Source: Helicostylum pulchrum (lineage: Eukaryota; Mucoromycota; Mucoromycetes; Mucorales; Mucoraceae). Taken from it: a stretch of 64,000 bases of DNA. A program made the position numbers and the translations under genes. Below are positions 1-13,090 of this stretch, piece after piece (position 1 is the stretch's first letter; each line of letters starts with the position of its first letter). The DNA lies in assembly GCA_025677825.1 (NCBI GenBank), contig JAIXMO010000009.1, positions 558,001 through 622,000 of the forward strand, in the 5' to 3' direction. The notes under the pieces were generated by a model that was given only the letters and a program-made list of their open reading frames with translations, did not search any database and was not told the origin of the DNA.

Positions 1-2286
1 TGGTACGGGAGTATGTAACGTATCCATCTTGTGTCTCTCGTTTGGTACAAATGTACTACCTTTACCATTTGATTTACCAAACTTCAAGTTTTGAATAAAT
101 TGTGTCACAAGAGCCCAAATCGTTCGTTTCTTTCCTTTGGCTTCTGAAAGAGCTTGTACAGATTCTACCAAACAAATCAATTCTCTTGCAAATTCAATCA
201 TGTTAAATACAAAGAAATAAACCAAAAATACATCTTCATTGGGAGCATAGGTTTCAGATTCATGATGGTGGCGACGATGACGGTTTAATCTCTTTACTGC
301 TTGTCGCTGGGATACTTCAAACAGAGCAATTGCCTTAATTAGGTTATTTTTTAAGGTTTCGTCTGCAGGACCAGTTCGAGGTTTATTCGAGAACCCAACC
401 TGGAGATGAATAATGGTTTGTTTGCAGGTATAAGCAAGTGACTTGAGAGGTTGCCTAATCGTGTGAATGAACTCTATCAGGGTTGCTTCTTCTTCATGCG
501 CGTGACTAGTATGGTTTGGCAATTTCATATAGGGATCTTCATCCGCTTGATTTTGTTGTCTTTGTCGTTTCATTTCTCCTTCTAACTTTCGGCGATGATG
601 ATCCGCTTTAATGTTCCAAGTTTCAGTCTTTTTCCGTTTGGTGGGACCTCTAGACTTTCTGCTGGTATTCTCTTGCATTAACTCAAACTGAAGACCACAA
701 CTACTTCTTAATCCACCTACTGACTGAGCTAATCTCTGCATACTTTTGACAAGTGCATCGTACTCTTTTGTACATCCTCTGATCTCGTCGTTCCAAATGA
801 CCTCTAGTTTGGCTTCAGCCAAGGATTTTTGAAGCGAAATAAAACTAGCACGGTGTGAGTCGATAGCTGTTCGTAATGAATTGTTGGCGGTAAATTCGGG
901 TAAATCATCATCCAGCAAGAATGTTTTGGTTAACAGTTTCAAAAGTACTCTGTACGACATTAAAGTTGCTTCAAGATCCTTCCTAAATAATGTCATGTTT
1001 TAGTTATTTTTTAAAAAAAGGAAGTATAAACGTATTTCTTTTTACTTTAATTTTTTACTTGCAGAAATAGGCCAAAATAAAATACAACACGAAACGGTAA
1101 TAAGGGTTCCTGTTGCAACAGCAGATACAATTTGTTGAATACGTGTAATATCAAAATCTCCTCTATTAGCAGAACCTTCACGAACAACAATGATAAATAT
1201 GATGACGAAACATAAACTTGAGGCTAAATAAAAAAGAGAGGTATAAATAAACTTTTTTTTTGTACAAAAACAACTCTATTTTTTGTTTGTTTACCTGTTG
1301 CAACCGGTGGTTTGTTCCAATGCGCTTTCAAAAAAGAGACTACAAAAGTAGATCCGGCTAACCAAAAACCCAGCGAAATAGTATAAGCAACTGCAAACAA
1401 ATTTCTATCTACGAAAAAATCAGTAGTAGCCATGGATCCAAAGCATACTAACAGTGCAAACAAAACGTAACCCCAACCGTACGCAGAAGCCTCTACCATA
1501 CCTCCTAAAGTTTTTGCAGGATTGAAAAAAACGGTTGCAGTAGCGACAAGATGACTTGAAACGTGATTATGTCCAATCAACGCATTTAGTTCGGGTACAA
1601 AAGTGAATAGACAACCTAGAATATACGCAAAACTACATTTTAGGACAAGTCGATGTTGTGGTGTTAATTGAATGGATGATTTTAATCTACTAAATAAGGA
1701 CGCTTTCTTTTTTTGGGAACTGTTTGCATCAGGTAATTTTTGGTATCTGTTTTTACTAAATGCTTTCATTGATGAAGAGTTATCAGAATCTGTTTCTTCT
1801 GTAGATGTAGCTGAGTCAACGTCATAATGAGGCTGTGATACAATACTTGCATAAGACTTTGTTTTTTGGTCCTGTAATAGCGGTGTAGAAGACGCATCAA
1901 GTGTCTCTTGACTAGCATGAAATCTTATTTTAAAGTAAGAAAAAAAAAAATCTTAAAATATATATCTTTTTTTTTTCTTACCTTGATCTTTTAAATTTTT
2001 CCGTGGGAGTGTCATATTGATGAATTTCAGCTACTAAATCATCTTCATCATTATCTTCTACACCCGATTCTTCACCGATATCGTCATCCGGTAATGTAGA
2101 CAACGACACGGTTCTTTTTTGAAGTGTACCATCATCTAACACCACATTAAACTCACTATACACAGATGGAGATGCAGTAGGTACAGAGCCTACGAATTCA
2201 TCAAAAGCCGGTGACATGCTATTATATCTACCCACCGGGATTGGAGCAGCGTTGCGAGGTCTCTTTACCTCTGAAGACTCAGACAT
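1..2286 (-). CDS. ArAE/DUF2421-type membrane transporter, C-terminus off the window
   Basis: Four exons can be read: 1982-2286, 1295-1924, 1046-1223 and <1-982. Splice phases are consistent when the third intron uses the donor at 1045, giving the junction WPISASKKLKKDLEA. The N-terminal ~170 residues are Ser/acidic-rich and probably cytosolic. Hydrophobic segments follow (LVLKCSFAYILGCLFTFVP, then several more), then the block VREGSANRGDFD..RIQQ, typical of the fungal 'putative ER transporter, 6TM, N-terminal' family next to the brefeldin-A-sensitivity DUF2421 region. The last visible exon is hydrophilic and helical, as in the middle of these ~1000-residue proteins. The family is predicted to export aromatic acids or other organic anions; the substrate here is unknown. 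The family call is fairly firm, the function is inference. Confidence 0.82.
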
Positions 2287-2945
2287 TTATTATTGGTATT
2301 ATTATATAAGTAAAAAGGAGAAAAAAAAACATTTGGTAATAGCTTTTTTATATGATTTTCAAAATAAATAAATAAGGGGTTCCTTTTTGGCGTTCCGTTT
2401 CATTTAAGTAACTAATATCAGTCACGTTAAAGATTATGCGATAAGACCTCTCTGTTAATGTGCTCTTTTTGGAAACAAAACTATAGTTTTAATTGTGAGA
2501 CTAGGTTTTTTATAATGTTTTGTAGTACCTAAATCGATTAATTACTAACCTCATTAAAACAGTTTTCATGTTTGTTAAAAAAAAAGGGTTTTAAACTTGT
2601 ATCATAGTTTATGTATTGATCTACTTACTATTAAATATAATGATAGGTGAACCTTTCCAGATAAAGGAGTTAGATACAAAAACATCTTTAAATGAACATG
2701 TTACTCTTTTTGTGGCCTTTATTTTTTATATAATTATTTCGTTTCACCATGTACCTTGAGTACAAGATGAACTTTTTTTTGTACCTTAAAACCCTTTTTT
2801 AACAAACTTTATAATTCTGGTAGTTAAAAGACCGGCTTTGAAATTGCTGCCTTTGAATTGTAGCAGCAATCCATGTCAAGTTTAGATTTTTTTTTCCTGT
2901 TCATTTAATCCCTTTATCATAAACACACACACACACACACACAAA
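2287..2945. other. Divergent intergenic region
   Basis: AT-rich spacer between the divergently transcribed transporter and FMC1 genes. No coding frame or RNA gene was seen. An (AC)10 tract at 2923-2942 ends just before the FMC1 start codon, so it lies in the 5' leader. Confidence 0.6.
2923..2942 (+). repeat. (AC)n microsatellite in FMC1 leader
   Basis: About ten perfect AC repeats end three bases before the ATG of the FMC1-like gene. Length variation here would alter the 5' leader only. Confidence 0.9.
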
Positions 2946-3450
2946 ATGTCTGTCTCTAGAAACTTAGCTGTATACCGTCAATTATTAAGAGAAGTCAACA
3001 CACAGGTAAACCACCTTGATCCCAAAAAATAAAAATCTAAACTTATCTAACCCCAACATAAAACCCCTGTATATAGTATACCAAAGGTGCCAACAACCCA
3101 ACCTTTGCAAAAGAGTTAAAAACTATTTATCGCAACAATCAAAAGATCCAAGATCCTTCCAAGATTGAGGCTTTAACCGGTAATGCTGAAAACGTTTTGA
3201 CTTTTTTAACTAGTTCTAGAAAGCACAAGGTAAGCTGATCAATAATTATTATTTTTTACGCCTGAATCTAAACAAAAAATAAAATAAAAAAAAATAGGAA
3301 TTACGTGCATTATATTCAGCTATTATTATGGAACAAAAGAGAAGAATTGAACTTTCAGCAAACCGTGTTGGTTTGAATTTACCAAAGATGTATGATCCCG
3401 AAAACCCTGCACCATTAACTACCGAAAAAGAAGAACAACCCACTGTCTAG
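2946..3450 (+). CDS. FMC1: FMC1-like LYR protein, mitochondrial ATP synthase assembly factor
   Basis: Three exons, 2946-3005, 3077-3229 and 3298-3450, give 121 residues with in-phase junctions. The N-terminus (SRNLAVYRQLLREV) is an LYR-type helix. The C-terminal third contains RRIELSANRVGLNLPKMYDP, matching the VGLxLP signature of FMC1/C7orf55. In yeast FMC1 helps assemble the F1 part of ATP synthase at elevated temperature, acting in the mitochondrial matrix; LYR proteins of this kind bind acyl carrier protein. Length fits the family (about 110-155 aa). The exon junctions and the VGLNLP motif make this a solid family call. Confidence 0.85.
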
Positions 3451-3501
3451 AAAAAAAAATCCCCCTTTTTTTATTTTGAAGAAAAATAAATATAAAAATG
3501 T

Positions 3502-6349
3502 TTAAACAAATACAGTTTTGACAGTATCATTCTTTTCTCGTTCCTGTTCCAATTGTTGATTTTTATAGACTTCACGAGTAAGGAAACCAGCAACATCGAC
3601 ATCTTGCCAATACGACATATGAACACTTAATGCACTGATATATGTATTTTCCAGTAACCCTTCTTGCAGATAAAAATCGATTCTACCGTTTGGATTCAAC
3701 AATCTCAGTTTAGCAGCACTTTTAGCTTCAGCACGAGAGGCTAGTATTGCAGGATCTGAACCAGACCGGTATTGTAATTCTGCACCTGGGTAAGCTTCTT
3801 CTAACGGTTTAGAGAACCCTAAACCTCGCATAATCAGATTTCCTGTAATACCTGACTTGAGCGATTCAAACATAGCGCCTGCACGATTAGCAAAATCATG
3901 AGTTACTGTATACCCGTGATCCAATACACTCTTGAGCCCTCCCTTGATATATGGAATAGGAAAAGGCTTTAATTTAGACCCGTAATGACGAACAATCAGT
4001 GGTTCTAAACGATATGCAACTGGATCCGATTTATGAAAGATATTATAAATGTTATCAGTAGCGGGATAAACAAACGAGACAGGTGCGGATTTATCGTCGT
4101 AGGTATAGGGTGTATTATTGACAGATGAGGCATTCTCCAGCGTTTTGCGAGAGACCATCTTGTGTCCTCTTAAAACCATAATCATACCTAATGGCGATCC
4201 GATAGCAAAAAAGTTCTTGACGGGGAAATCCAAAGTTGCTGATCGTTTTTCGGTTACGGCTGCAGCAGTATTTACGTTGGATAGTTGGGTGGGTGTAAAG
4301 GGCTGTGCTGTAAGGATATCAAATGCTAATAGTGACTAGAGTAAAATAAATAAAATATGTTGGTATCATTTCTATTACATATCTCGAATTTACATACACC
4401 TAGAGAATGAGCCAAGATAGACACTTGTCCCTTATTTTCTAAAAAATGTGGATTTCGTTCGATAAATAACCTGTAAACACGGTTTGCTTCCTTTATAACA
4501 ATATTCATCATTTGACCGTGGTATCTACTTGTTAAATATAAAGGAACTAAATGACGAAATAATTCAGTTGATACATATTAAAATATGTAGAGAGATAGAA
4601 ATACGTACTGTCGAGAAATACATCTGAAACTAATGTACGGATATTAGGAGCACCATCTAACGTGATCTCGTCTATAGTAGGACAACCATCATCTCCATCT
4701 AGCAAACCTAAATCCGATTCAGACCCTTCTTCGTCATCGTTTTCTGATCCAAATAGCATACCCTTTCTCCATAGAATAGGTAATACTTGAATACCGTTAG
4801 GACGATCTAATGGAGCATTACCAGAAACAGCAATAGGCCATGTTGACTTTAAGGTCTTTCTAAATACATTAACGTCTACAATATAAAAATATTAGTATGA
4901 AGGGATTATCAAACATCTCTTTTTTTATATATTCGCGTACCATGTACAAAATTTTGACCAAGACGCTCAGACATTTGTTGTCCAATACCATGAATAACAA
5001 AGATAACTTGATCAATATTTCGAAGTTCTTCTTCACTTTCTTCATTATCATAATCTTCTGCTTGTTGTTTCGTCATTTCAATATCATCTAACTCCTTATT
5101 CTTTAGAGGCGAGATACCCCTTGCCTTTCGTGACAGGTCACCTGTATCCAAAGATTTGCGTTCTTCACTATCCTCTTCTGATACAACCTTACTTTTAGCG
5201 TCCACTTCCTCTTGCTTTTTAGATGGTTGGATGGACTCTACTGTCTCTGCTTTCTTTCCCTCTTCAGTCTTCTTCCTCTTTTCCCTTTCAACTTCCAAGT
5301 ATCCTCTGATCAATTTTGTGCCACCCAAATTTTGATTATTTGTAATTTTGGTTAAAATGTTTTTGGCTATAATAGCGCTTGGTGTGTCACTGTACATATT
5401 TTTTGATAAGTAAAAAAAAAAACATACACACACAAAAAAAACTTACTGTAATAACCAAGCATTACATGCATCAGTGTAAATGACATATTGTCCAAGGTAA
5501 GGACCCAACAAATATTCTTTTTCTTCCAATATTTGCTCTGGTTCCTTCTTTTCAGGTACAATAGGTTTAGATTCTGTTGCTTCCCCGATATCCTTTTCTT
5601 TTTGGTTTGTTTTTTCATCTACAATTTCATTGCTCCCTAACTCTAATTCTGTTTCTGGTACAATAGGCTCTAAATAGGGTTTATATTTCCTACACAATAA
5701 AAAAACTTAATACCTTTTCTTAAAAAAAGATGCTTATAAAACACATTACTGGTATCCTTGTTCCACTTGTCTCGACATATTCTCTTCACAAGGTAACCAT
5801 TTTGATCCATCACCTTGCATAAACCAAGTTGCTCGACGGACTTCGTAAATAGGTCCTTCCCAATAAACTGGACTAATTTCTCGTTTTGTTATATTGACTT
5901 CGAATAAATAATCTTCATTGACAGGTACATTTAATGCATGATTTCCCTACATAGAATAATAATAATTAAAATCTATACAAAAATATATATAATTTTTTCT
6001 CTAATTTGCCTGGAAAGCTTTTTCTAAAGCCATTGTATCACGTTTTGAAAAAGGAACCCATTGCTTGGGAGGCGCTCTGACGGTTGAAGTGCTACTGGTA
6101 ACAGAAGATACACTACTGGCGGAAGAAGATATTGTGGATCGAACTGCAATATTAGCCAAGGTTTTTTCTCGTTTTGCTTTTCGAATGGCAATAGGATCTA
6201 CTATAGGACTATCGATAGCGTGGAACCTATATACAAACTTTTTAAAAGAGATGCTTTTATTTTATAAAACAGGTTTTTTTTTTTTACCATCGAGCGATTA
6301 AAGGAGGACTTTTTGGAATGGAAGGTGAACAAACTGAGTCAAGATTCAT
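3502..6349 (-). CDS. DDHD-domain phospholipase (PA-PLA1 family)
   Basis: Multi-exon gene of roughly 800 residues, starting at 6349 (MNLDSVCSPSIPKSPPLIARW). Order: low-complexity Ser region; an N-terminal domain with PVYWEGPIYEVRRATWFMQ; charged linkers; FVIHGIGQQM; the lipase motif AHSLGSLLAFDIL, whose nucleophile Ser sits just before an exon junction (intron 4336-4397, donor GTATGT); then the DDHD domain containing FFAIGSPLG, FHKSDPVAYR and SVHMSYWQDVDVAGFL. This is the arrangement of intracellular phospholipase A1 enzymes (DDHD1/2, SEC23IP, yeast Yor022c), which cleave phosphatidic acid and related lipids at organelle membranes. All family motifs are present, so an active enzyme is likely. 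The exact substrate cannot be told. Confidence 0.87.
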
Positions 6350-7769
6350 TTTGGTTTATATATATTCTTTAACGAAAAAAAAAGTTAGATAAATAAAAAA
6401 AAAGAGAAATAGAAAAAATGCTTATAAAGGTCTTTTTTATTTTAGAATGTGATTGGAGTTTTAAAGCACATGAAAAAAAGATTGTGTACCTTGAAAAAAA
6501 AAATCAGGCTTTCATAGATATTGCGTTACCCCAACGCCTGGAACTAAAAAACCAAGAAAAAAGACGTCAATAGCTCGTATATATCGGAAATGTGATTGTC
6601 CTTGTATCTCCAAATACACCCTGACAAAAACCAGGTTTGTCGGTCGTAGAAAGGTCTTTCACTTTTGAAACAAGAGTATGCAATACCCTTTTTTTTTTTC
6701 CCGCCAAAAAGTAAATAAAGAAATCAATATCACCGAACACATTTTCTTAAGAGGGAAAATCAAAGCGAAATGCAGTTTAATTACAATAGTTTATACCACA
6801 TAAAAATATAAAAACGGCTACGACAAATAAGTAGCTACCACTTTTTTTAGAGTATAGAACCTAATGTCAGACTTCAAGAGTACTTTATCAATGAAACAAG
6901 TAGTAATACCTACGAATTAGACGAGTAGTTTATATAATATTTTAACTAGGGGCAAGAAGACCTAGGAGATAAATAGTATATTAGATTGATATTAGATTCA
7001 TAAGTAACAACGCGTCAAGACAAAAGAGTATTAAGCGGATCACCAAAAGGCTTTTTTTTTTAGCATTCTTCGTTTCACCAATAACCATACTAAGCATATT
7101 TTACTCTCTGTAATTGTGTACGAATCTGGAAAACAAAACCTTGTCTATAGGCATCGTGATCATTTCTTAATGGATACCTTTTTTTTTTAAAAAAAAAAAT
7201 ACTTCCACTAGTACTGCAATTGTACGTAAATATACACACGTATAAAAAAGAAAAGAAACCCCTTCTTTGTAAATAAAAGCGAATAAAGTAAATACAGTTG
7301 TACATTCATTAAAAAAAATAAGAAACTCTTGGCCTCACCATATATTAAAACGTGTCGAACGAATATACGCTATCACGCTAAATTCTCGGTACATTACGTG
7401 GGGTTTTATGAATTAACATCAGTAAAAAAAAAAAAAAAATATAAACCAATTTAGGAATAATAATAGAGTAGTCATCATTTAAGAAAAATGAGATGATATT
7501 TCTGTATCGTTCAATTACATTTTGTTTTTCATTAGTAGGTTGTTAAGAATCATAGCCCTTTTGATATTTTTTTTTTATTCATTTAAAATTTTGGTCTAAT
7601 GATAAATATTATTAGACACTAAGTGATGTTAACCTCCAGAAGTCTGCATTATGATATTTATAAAAAAAAGGCAGATATAAGTTTATTCAAGTTAGGATGC
7701 ATTAATGGAAACTGTATCTAATTTGCTTGCGCGAATCGAATATTAAACGTTTCCTTTGTATCTTCTTGT
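6350..7769. other. Gene-free AT-rich spacer
   Basis: Dense poly-A/T runs with stops in all frames. Short open frames here have no recognisable motifs or splice structure. The first ~100 bp should hold the promoter of the DDHD gene. Nothing else supported. Confidence 0.5.
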
Positions 7770-9506
7770 TTAATCTTGTGTTTTCATATCTTGTATTCTA
7801 ACTAAGTGACGTAAATATTCTGTTCTACTTGAGTAGGTTCTATTGCATGAGTCACAGTGATTATTTTTATCCTCTCTGTCGGGAATAATACTGTGGTTGA
7901 TCTTCTTTGTTATACCTTTAAATTTAGGTAGTACGATACCAAGGATCTCATACATATGAACTCTATATGAAGCTCTACCTCTGTATATCTTGTCACAGAC
8001 CGTGCAATGGGTACCTATTTTGTCAATAACTGGTATTTCATTACGATTAACACGAATTGACAATACTTTAGCCGGGCGGATTGTTATATGGTAATATTTA
8101 AACATTTGAGTTCGATAAAACTCCATTGTCTTATATACTCTATTACAGACATTGTAATAGTTTTTTAAACCGTCCACAACAGGCTTAATATTGCTAGCTT
8201 TAACACGTCTCTGGGTACTAGGAGGTAAAATTAAATTATGAACTTCATTCAAATGACATCGATAGTTCGTCTTGCTAGTATATGTTTTATCACGAGAAGT
8301 ACAATGGTTTTTTGGATCGTTAACATCTGGATCATCAGTACTTGTCAATAATTTAAGCGTTTTAGGTTGTTCGATCCCATGAGATTTATCCAGATGAATT
8401 GTATAGAAAGCTTTCGATAGAAATGATTTTTGGCAAGCAGCGCAATATCCCCTCAATGTTAGGTCTTTTTTACGAGGGCTCTTACAATCTATTCCTTGAT
8501 AAATCTCTGGCATTTTATCAAGGTGTTGGGAAGACGGATGGATTAAATACGTATAATATGTGGAAAATGTTTTATCGCATGCAATACAATAATTATTTCG
8601 ATCCCTAGCGTCGGGTATCAAATCAGAAGGGGGGGGTTACTATATGATGTATGTTTCGCAAATGAACAAAGGAAGCCTTATTAATTTCAAACTTCGTATC
8701 GTACACTTTACAATAGCGACTTTTTGGATCAAAATTGCTTAGTTCAGAGTAAACGTTTGGCGAAGTTATTCCATGAAGTTGAACCAAATGCCGCATATAA
8801 CTTCCCTTGTTACCATATTTTTTGTTACAGACGTCACAATACAGATTTGAAATATCAATCGTTGTTGTCATATTTCTCGGTTTGCGCAGTTCTTTTGAGA
8901 GCCTATCCCGAGGAATATGATGTACGTTAATCAAGTAAATAATAGCATTCTCGCGATTTGTACGTGAAATCGCACGACATACAGTAATTTTTTGGATCTT
9001 TGATATCAGGTATTTTCAATGGGTCTGCTTTTGGTATTGTTCTGAGACGTGGGACATGAGTATTATTCATATTCGCCATATACCGGCTATACGAAAATCG
9101 GCATGCGTAACTTTTATTGCATATGTTACAGCAAAGGGTTTTAAGGTCGATAATGGGCGTCACTTTAGTTTTATGGAAATGAAGGTCGTGGTATAATAAA
9201 GCTTTCTATACGAAAAAGTGATGTCGCATACACTACAGTGTCTGCTTTTTTCACCTGTCGATAAAGCTATATTCATCCCGTAAGTATCATATCGCATAAA
9301 ATATCTTTTCGATACTTACTACTTTCACACTTGCTTATTTCTAATGAAAGTGCTTCGATTTTCGCAGGAGAATACAAAGCGCATTTCAAATACTCTTTGC
9401 TGTCATCAGTTTATTGCTTAATATGGGCTCCAGTTATTGGCCTATTTATTTCTAAATCGTCATTAGGCACTTCATGTTTAACATTTCCTTCTGTTTTTTG
9501 GCGCAT
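7770..9506 (-). pseudogene. Decayed spaced-C2H2 zinc-finger gene, copy A
   Basis: The start codon context AACAATATG at 9506 and the upstream ~100 bp match copies B and C. The first exon reads NRPITGAYIKQ and then hits an in-frame TAA. Downstream, C2H2 fingers of the form YCxxC-x12-H-x4-H continue in at least three different frames (about 8927-9163, 8623-8934 and 7770-8621). Frame changes lie inside finger coding, and several Cys/His positions are lost (for example SRDKTYTSK and YNVCNRVYK). The final fingers and the tail (SSRTEYLRHLVRIQDMKT) match copy C. The intact relative at 52662-54435 shows what the protein looked like. Multiple independent lesions mark a pseudogene. Confidence 0.85.
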
Positions 9507-9641
9507 ATTGTTTAATGAAGAGGAGAAAAAAGTTTTCTTTTCGCGTTGAAGGTCTTTTGTTACACTAAATTCAGTCACATATGAAACGTATTAAAGGGGA
9601 GGGGGGTAAAGTGTCAAACCACTTGAGTCTTCGCCAAAAGG

Positions 9642-9719
9642 TGATATTAACAACCCAGATAACCATTGTACTTTATGTGATAAAACATATTCTACAGCCA
9701 CAATACTGATAAGGCGCAA
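9642..9719 (+). pseudogene. Zinc-finger family fragment F, divergent from copy A
   Basis: About 26 codons on the plus strand read DINNPDNHCTLCDKTYSTAT, the linker plus first half of a finger of the dispersed family, then homology stops. It lies about 135 bp upstream of, and divergent from, copy A. This is the same geometry as the C/D pair at 49-54 kb, so it may be the stump of a lost divergent partner. Confidence 0.6.
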
Positions 9720-9842
9720 CAGAAAAGGGAGGGACCGACTTTGTAAAGCGGGTAACAAACTAAAAGGTCTCCGGCTAAAGTCCACGCTGAGCAAGAATGC
9801 TTGATTGGGCCAATGTGATTTGCTAAGCGACATTTTGGTGCA

Positions 9843-10670
9843 CCCAAAGGTCTGAAAATAGAGTGCATGTAAACCCTTTTCTGCTATTTTTAGAAGGCGT
9901 GTGCGTTTAATACGGGAAAACGGTCCTTTTTTGCAGAATGGGCAAACCGAAAAATACGCATGTGTTTTATTTAGAACATAAAGTAACGGATAAAAGATGA
10001 TTTCTAATTTCGGTACAAAATCCTGCCGCGAATAACAGCAATGTTTTTAGTTTTTTTTTTTACAAAAAAAGGTTCAAGTGCTAGAATAACAACCTTGTTT
10101 TTGTAGCTTCTTTCTTTGTTAATAGTGGTTATATTAATATTTGAGTTATTTTGAGTTGGGGGTATTTTAGTGAAACGGAAAAACGCGAGCTGCATAAAGA
10201 AAATAGATCGTGGAGGTTTGAGGTTGACAGATGGAGACTGGAAAACACCTTTCTCTCTCAATGACGACATTTAAACTATAAAATACAGTGGCAAAGGGGC
10301 TGTCAATAACGAGGAAAGATATGTGTTGCATGTATTTACAAGCTTCTTGGTATTTCATACAAGGAAAGCCTTTTGGAAGCATGTTTAAAATTCTATTGTA
10401 GTCTTGAATACCATCTATTATTTTTTTTAACTTCTTTATCTTAAATGAGGGTTGCAATAAACACGAAAAAAGGTTCCTGAACGATAAAGTTAAATAGGCA
10501 TAATATATCTCTCTATTTTTCCTTTGGTAGAGTTTCCTCGCTCCCAAACTCGAACACTCTTTATTTTAATATAAGCCAGTGGTCCTTTATGCAAAAAAAA
10601 AAAAATGAAGGTACCAGATTGATTTCATTTTATATGATCGGATATACTATTACCCCACAAAACGAATTTT
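9843..10670. other. Spacer with unassigned open frame
   Basis: A 126-codon minus-strand frame (10167-10547) is open but has no recognised domain, no good promoter and no splice partner; it contains LPKGFPCMKYQEACKYMQ. It could be an orphan exon, a relic or chance. Nothing else stands out. Confidence 0.25.
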
Positions 10671-12834
10671 TTATTGTGATATTTTTTGGTAACTGCTTTT
10701 CCTCGGTGCATTTTTATCCAGCCAAGACTTTGCGCGGTCCAGGTCCTCCTGCTCAGACTCTACTGCTTTAATACACCAAGCGAGATCATATTTCCCGTCT
10801 GACTCAGAAGCGAGTAATTCAGCCAAGAACTTTTTTCGGGTAGTTGCTTCATCCACGCAAAAGTAGAGTTCGGGATTCGGGTTCGGCGAAGCTAATTCCC
10901 GGGGTAAACCTTTTATCATGGGAATTAATAAGCTTGCTGCAGTTGTAGCATCTTTTGGTTCATTTGTAAACGAAGCACAAACCTTTTTGTATAACAAATA
11001 AAATAAATACAATGTTTTATAAATAAATAAAAAAGTTTAAATAGTTACCTTGTTTCTGCACCATGCGTTACCACATCCGATGGTAAGTTGTGAATGAAGT
11101 TTACGAGCTACACGTTGGATTAATTTGACGTTCTTTGGGTCATCTTCTGTGATCCAAAAGGGACCGAAACAATACTGACAAAAGGAGAGACGGTTTTTTG
11201 TTCTGGGACGAATACAGTTACGGTTACAGCAAGGTGGAGGAAGCGTTTGTTGTTGTCGTTTCACTTCATGGATCTTTGCGTGCACTTGAATATCTTTAAT
11301 TGGTATAGGTTTGTCACATTTCTGACAGGTAATCGTACGAGATCCACAGTAACTTTCATGTGCATGTAAACCTAATAGCCTATCTCTCGAGTCCAACGAA
11401 ACGGGACCTTGCGCACACAAAATCTTTTTTTTTTTGTATTAGTACACCCTTTTTTTTTGTACTGTGGTACTGTATTAAACTTACATGGCAAAATCTGCAG
11501 GTAATCAATTTTTCTGGACATATTGTTCTTTTATGTTCTGCTAATGCTTCATAAGAGTGAGTTGAAAAGTGAGTGCATGTACATGCTTTTGGAGTATGAT
11601 AGTAATCTATATGCTTATCGCGCCCGTTTTCACCTCTATGGTCGCATTGATCGCAATGCCAATGGTTTTGTAATTCTTGGCTATCTTTTTTAAAAACCTT
11701 TCCACAGCCCCAAGGACATACTATATTGTTTCGTAAACAAAATCCTTCATGCAGCACCAATGTACGTTGTAAAACCCATGCATGACAATTTCTACATTGT
11801 TCTTTCCCAGTATGATGGTCGTCTATGTCTTCCATTTCTGTATCTGTATCTGTAGCTATTGTAGTTGTGGCGATCCAAGATATAGTGGTGTTTTCAGTAA
11901 ATGAATGAATACCAATGTAAATATGATCTGTAGAAGAGGTGATGGGGGATAAAGTGATTGACCTTTCATTATCCGAACTTAAATCAGACCATTGATGATG
12001 ATCCAATGTAGGTGATTGTTCTGTGCTACAAACGATATCTGCACAATAAATAATAATAATCATGCAATAAGTAAAAAAAAAAGAATTTAAATGTCAACGT
12101 GAGCCAGTTTTTCTGCGATTTTTACCTGCATCTCCTGTTTCAACAGTTAATTTAACTGATATATTTTGCTTATCGAACAAAATTAATTTCCAATATTTGT
12201 AATCATTTTTATCAATTGTAACATGTGATACTGTCTCGTTTAACTTTACTTGTGCCATCTTTACTTGTTCAAAAGGGGCTTCATGTTGAATATCTACTTC
12301 TAAATCAGTATCTGTAATCGAAACTGCTTCTTGTGGTTTTAATTCTAGCACTTTAAATTGATAAAGGTGTCCTCCAAACCGACAAGATATATTTTGTCCT
12401 TGCGTTAGTGTATTATAATGTCCACGCAGGTGTGCTTCTAGTGCTGCTCTATAATCTGTAATCTCTCTGTATCCAGCTGATATGGGTTGTAATTTTGCCC
12501 AGGTTCCCTTTGGTAACGTAACCAACTTGATTAGAATGTGATCTCCTTGTTTAACGTTTAATGTAGACATGATCCAAGAAGGTAATTGAGCTGTATTGCT
12601 GGAAGAAGAGAATTCCTTTACACCGCAGTGAAGGGTAGTACTTGAATGGGGATGTCGCAGCTCAAACGTTAAAGGTGAAGGTAAATTACCGGAACCAGCT
12701 TGTTGTAGTAATTGTTCAAGAGCAGATGCTGGTAATACAATCTTGTCGCCTTGGTTCAAGTCTACGGGAGCGGGTTCCACAGTATAATGCGTCTTCCATT
12801 GAATATGAGTAACGTCTTGTTCTAATGTATCCAT
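10671..12834 (-). CDS. UFD1-domain protein with C-terminal zinc fingers (PRLI-interacting factor K type)
   Basis: Four exons, 12126-12834, 11485-12038, 11049-11423 and 10671-10982, join in phase 0 or matching phases to give 649 residues. Residues ~20-190 form a UFD1-like double-psi barrel (GDKIVLPASALEQL, then WIMSTLNVKQGDHILIK), the part that in UFD1 binds ubiquitin and Cdc48/p97 cofactors. The C-terminal half has TRAF-like Cys/His clusters (CRNCHAWVLQR, CPWGCGKVFKK, CDQCDHRG, CGSRTITCQKCDKPI, CCNRNCIRP). The last ~25 residues (YDLAWCIKAVESEQEDL) look like a small helical module. The same architecture occurs in the plant PRLI-interacting factor K family. A role in ubiquitin-dependent processing is inference. 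It is divergent from the response regulator gene, with 256 bp between the start codons. Confidence 0.85.
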
Positions 12835-13034
12835 AATGTACTCGAGAAAAAAAAAAAGACAAATTACGCGTCAAAAAAAGTGTGGCGTGCAAAGGGTAAA
12901 AATTGGTTGGTTCAAATGATTGAAAAAGGAAAAAAGTAATAATTTGAGAGCCGAAAAATGCTGCTTTCGTTTTTTATGCGGGACCCGTATCCTTTTTATG
13001 GGTGATTCCGACAAAAAAAAAAAAAAAAAAAAAG

Positions 13035-13041
13035 TATAAAT
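13035..13041 (+). promoter_or_regulatory. TATA box for response regulator gene
   Basis: TATAAAT directly follows a poly-A tract, 50-56 bp ahead of the chosen start. The in-frame ATG at 13040 overlaps this box, so it is unlikely to be the translation start. Confidence 0.5.
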
Positions 13042-13090
13042 GTTTCGTTTTAATTTTTTGGGCTTTTTTTCTCTTCTTTACCGCTTAAAA

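Noticed and set aside
9591..9833. Minus-strand 80-codon frame near 9.7 kb
   Set aside because: It overlaps, on the other strand, the clear zinc-finger fragment F, and shows no motif.
13040..13090. Upstream in-frame ATG of the response regulator (MFRFNFLGFFSLLYRLK)
   Set aside because: It overlaps the TATAAAT box and would add a hydrophobic leader not expected for a receiver protein; 13091 has the better context.
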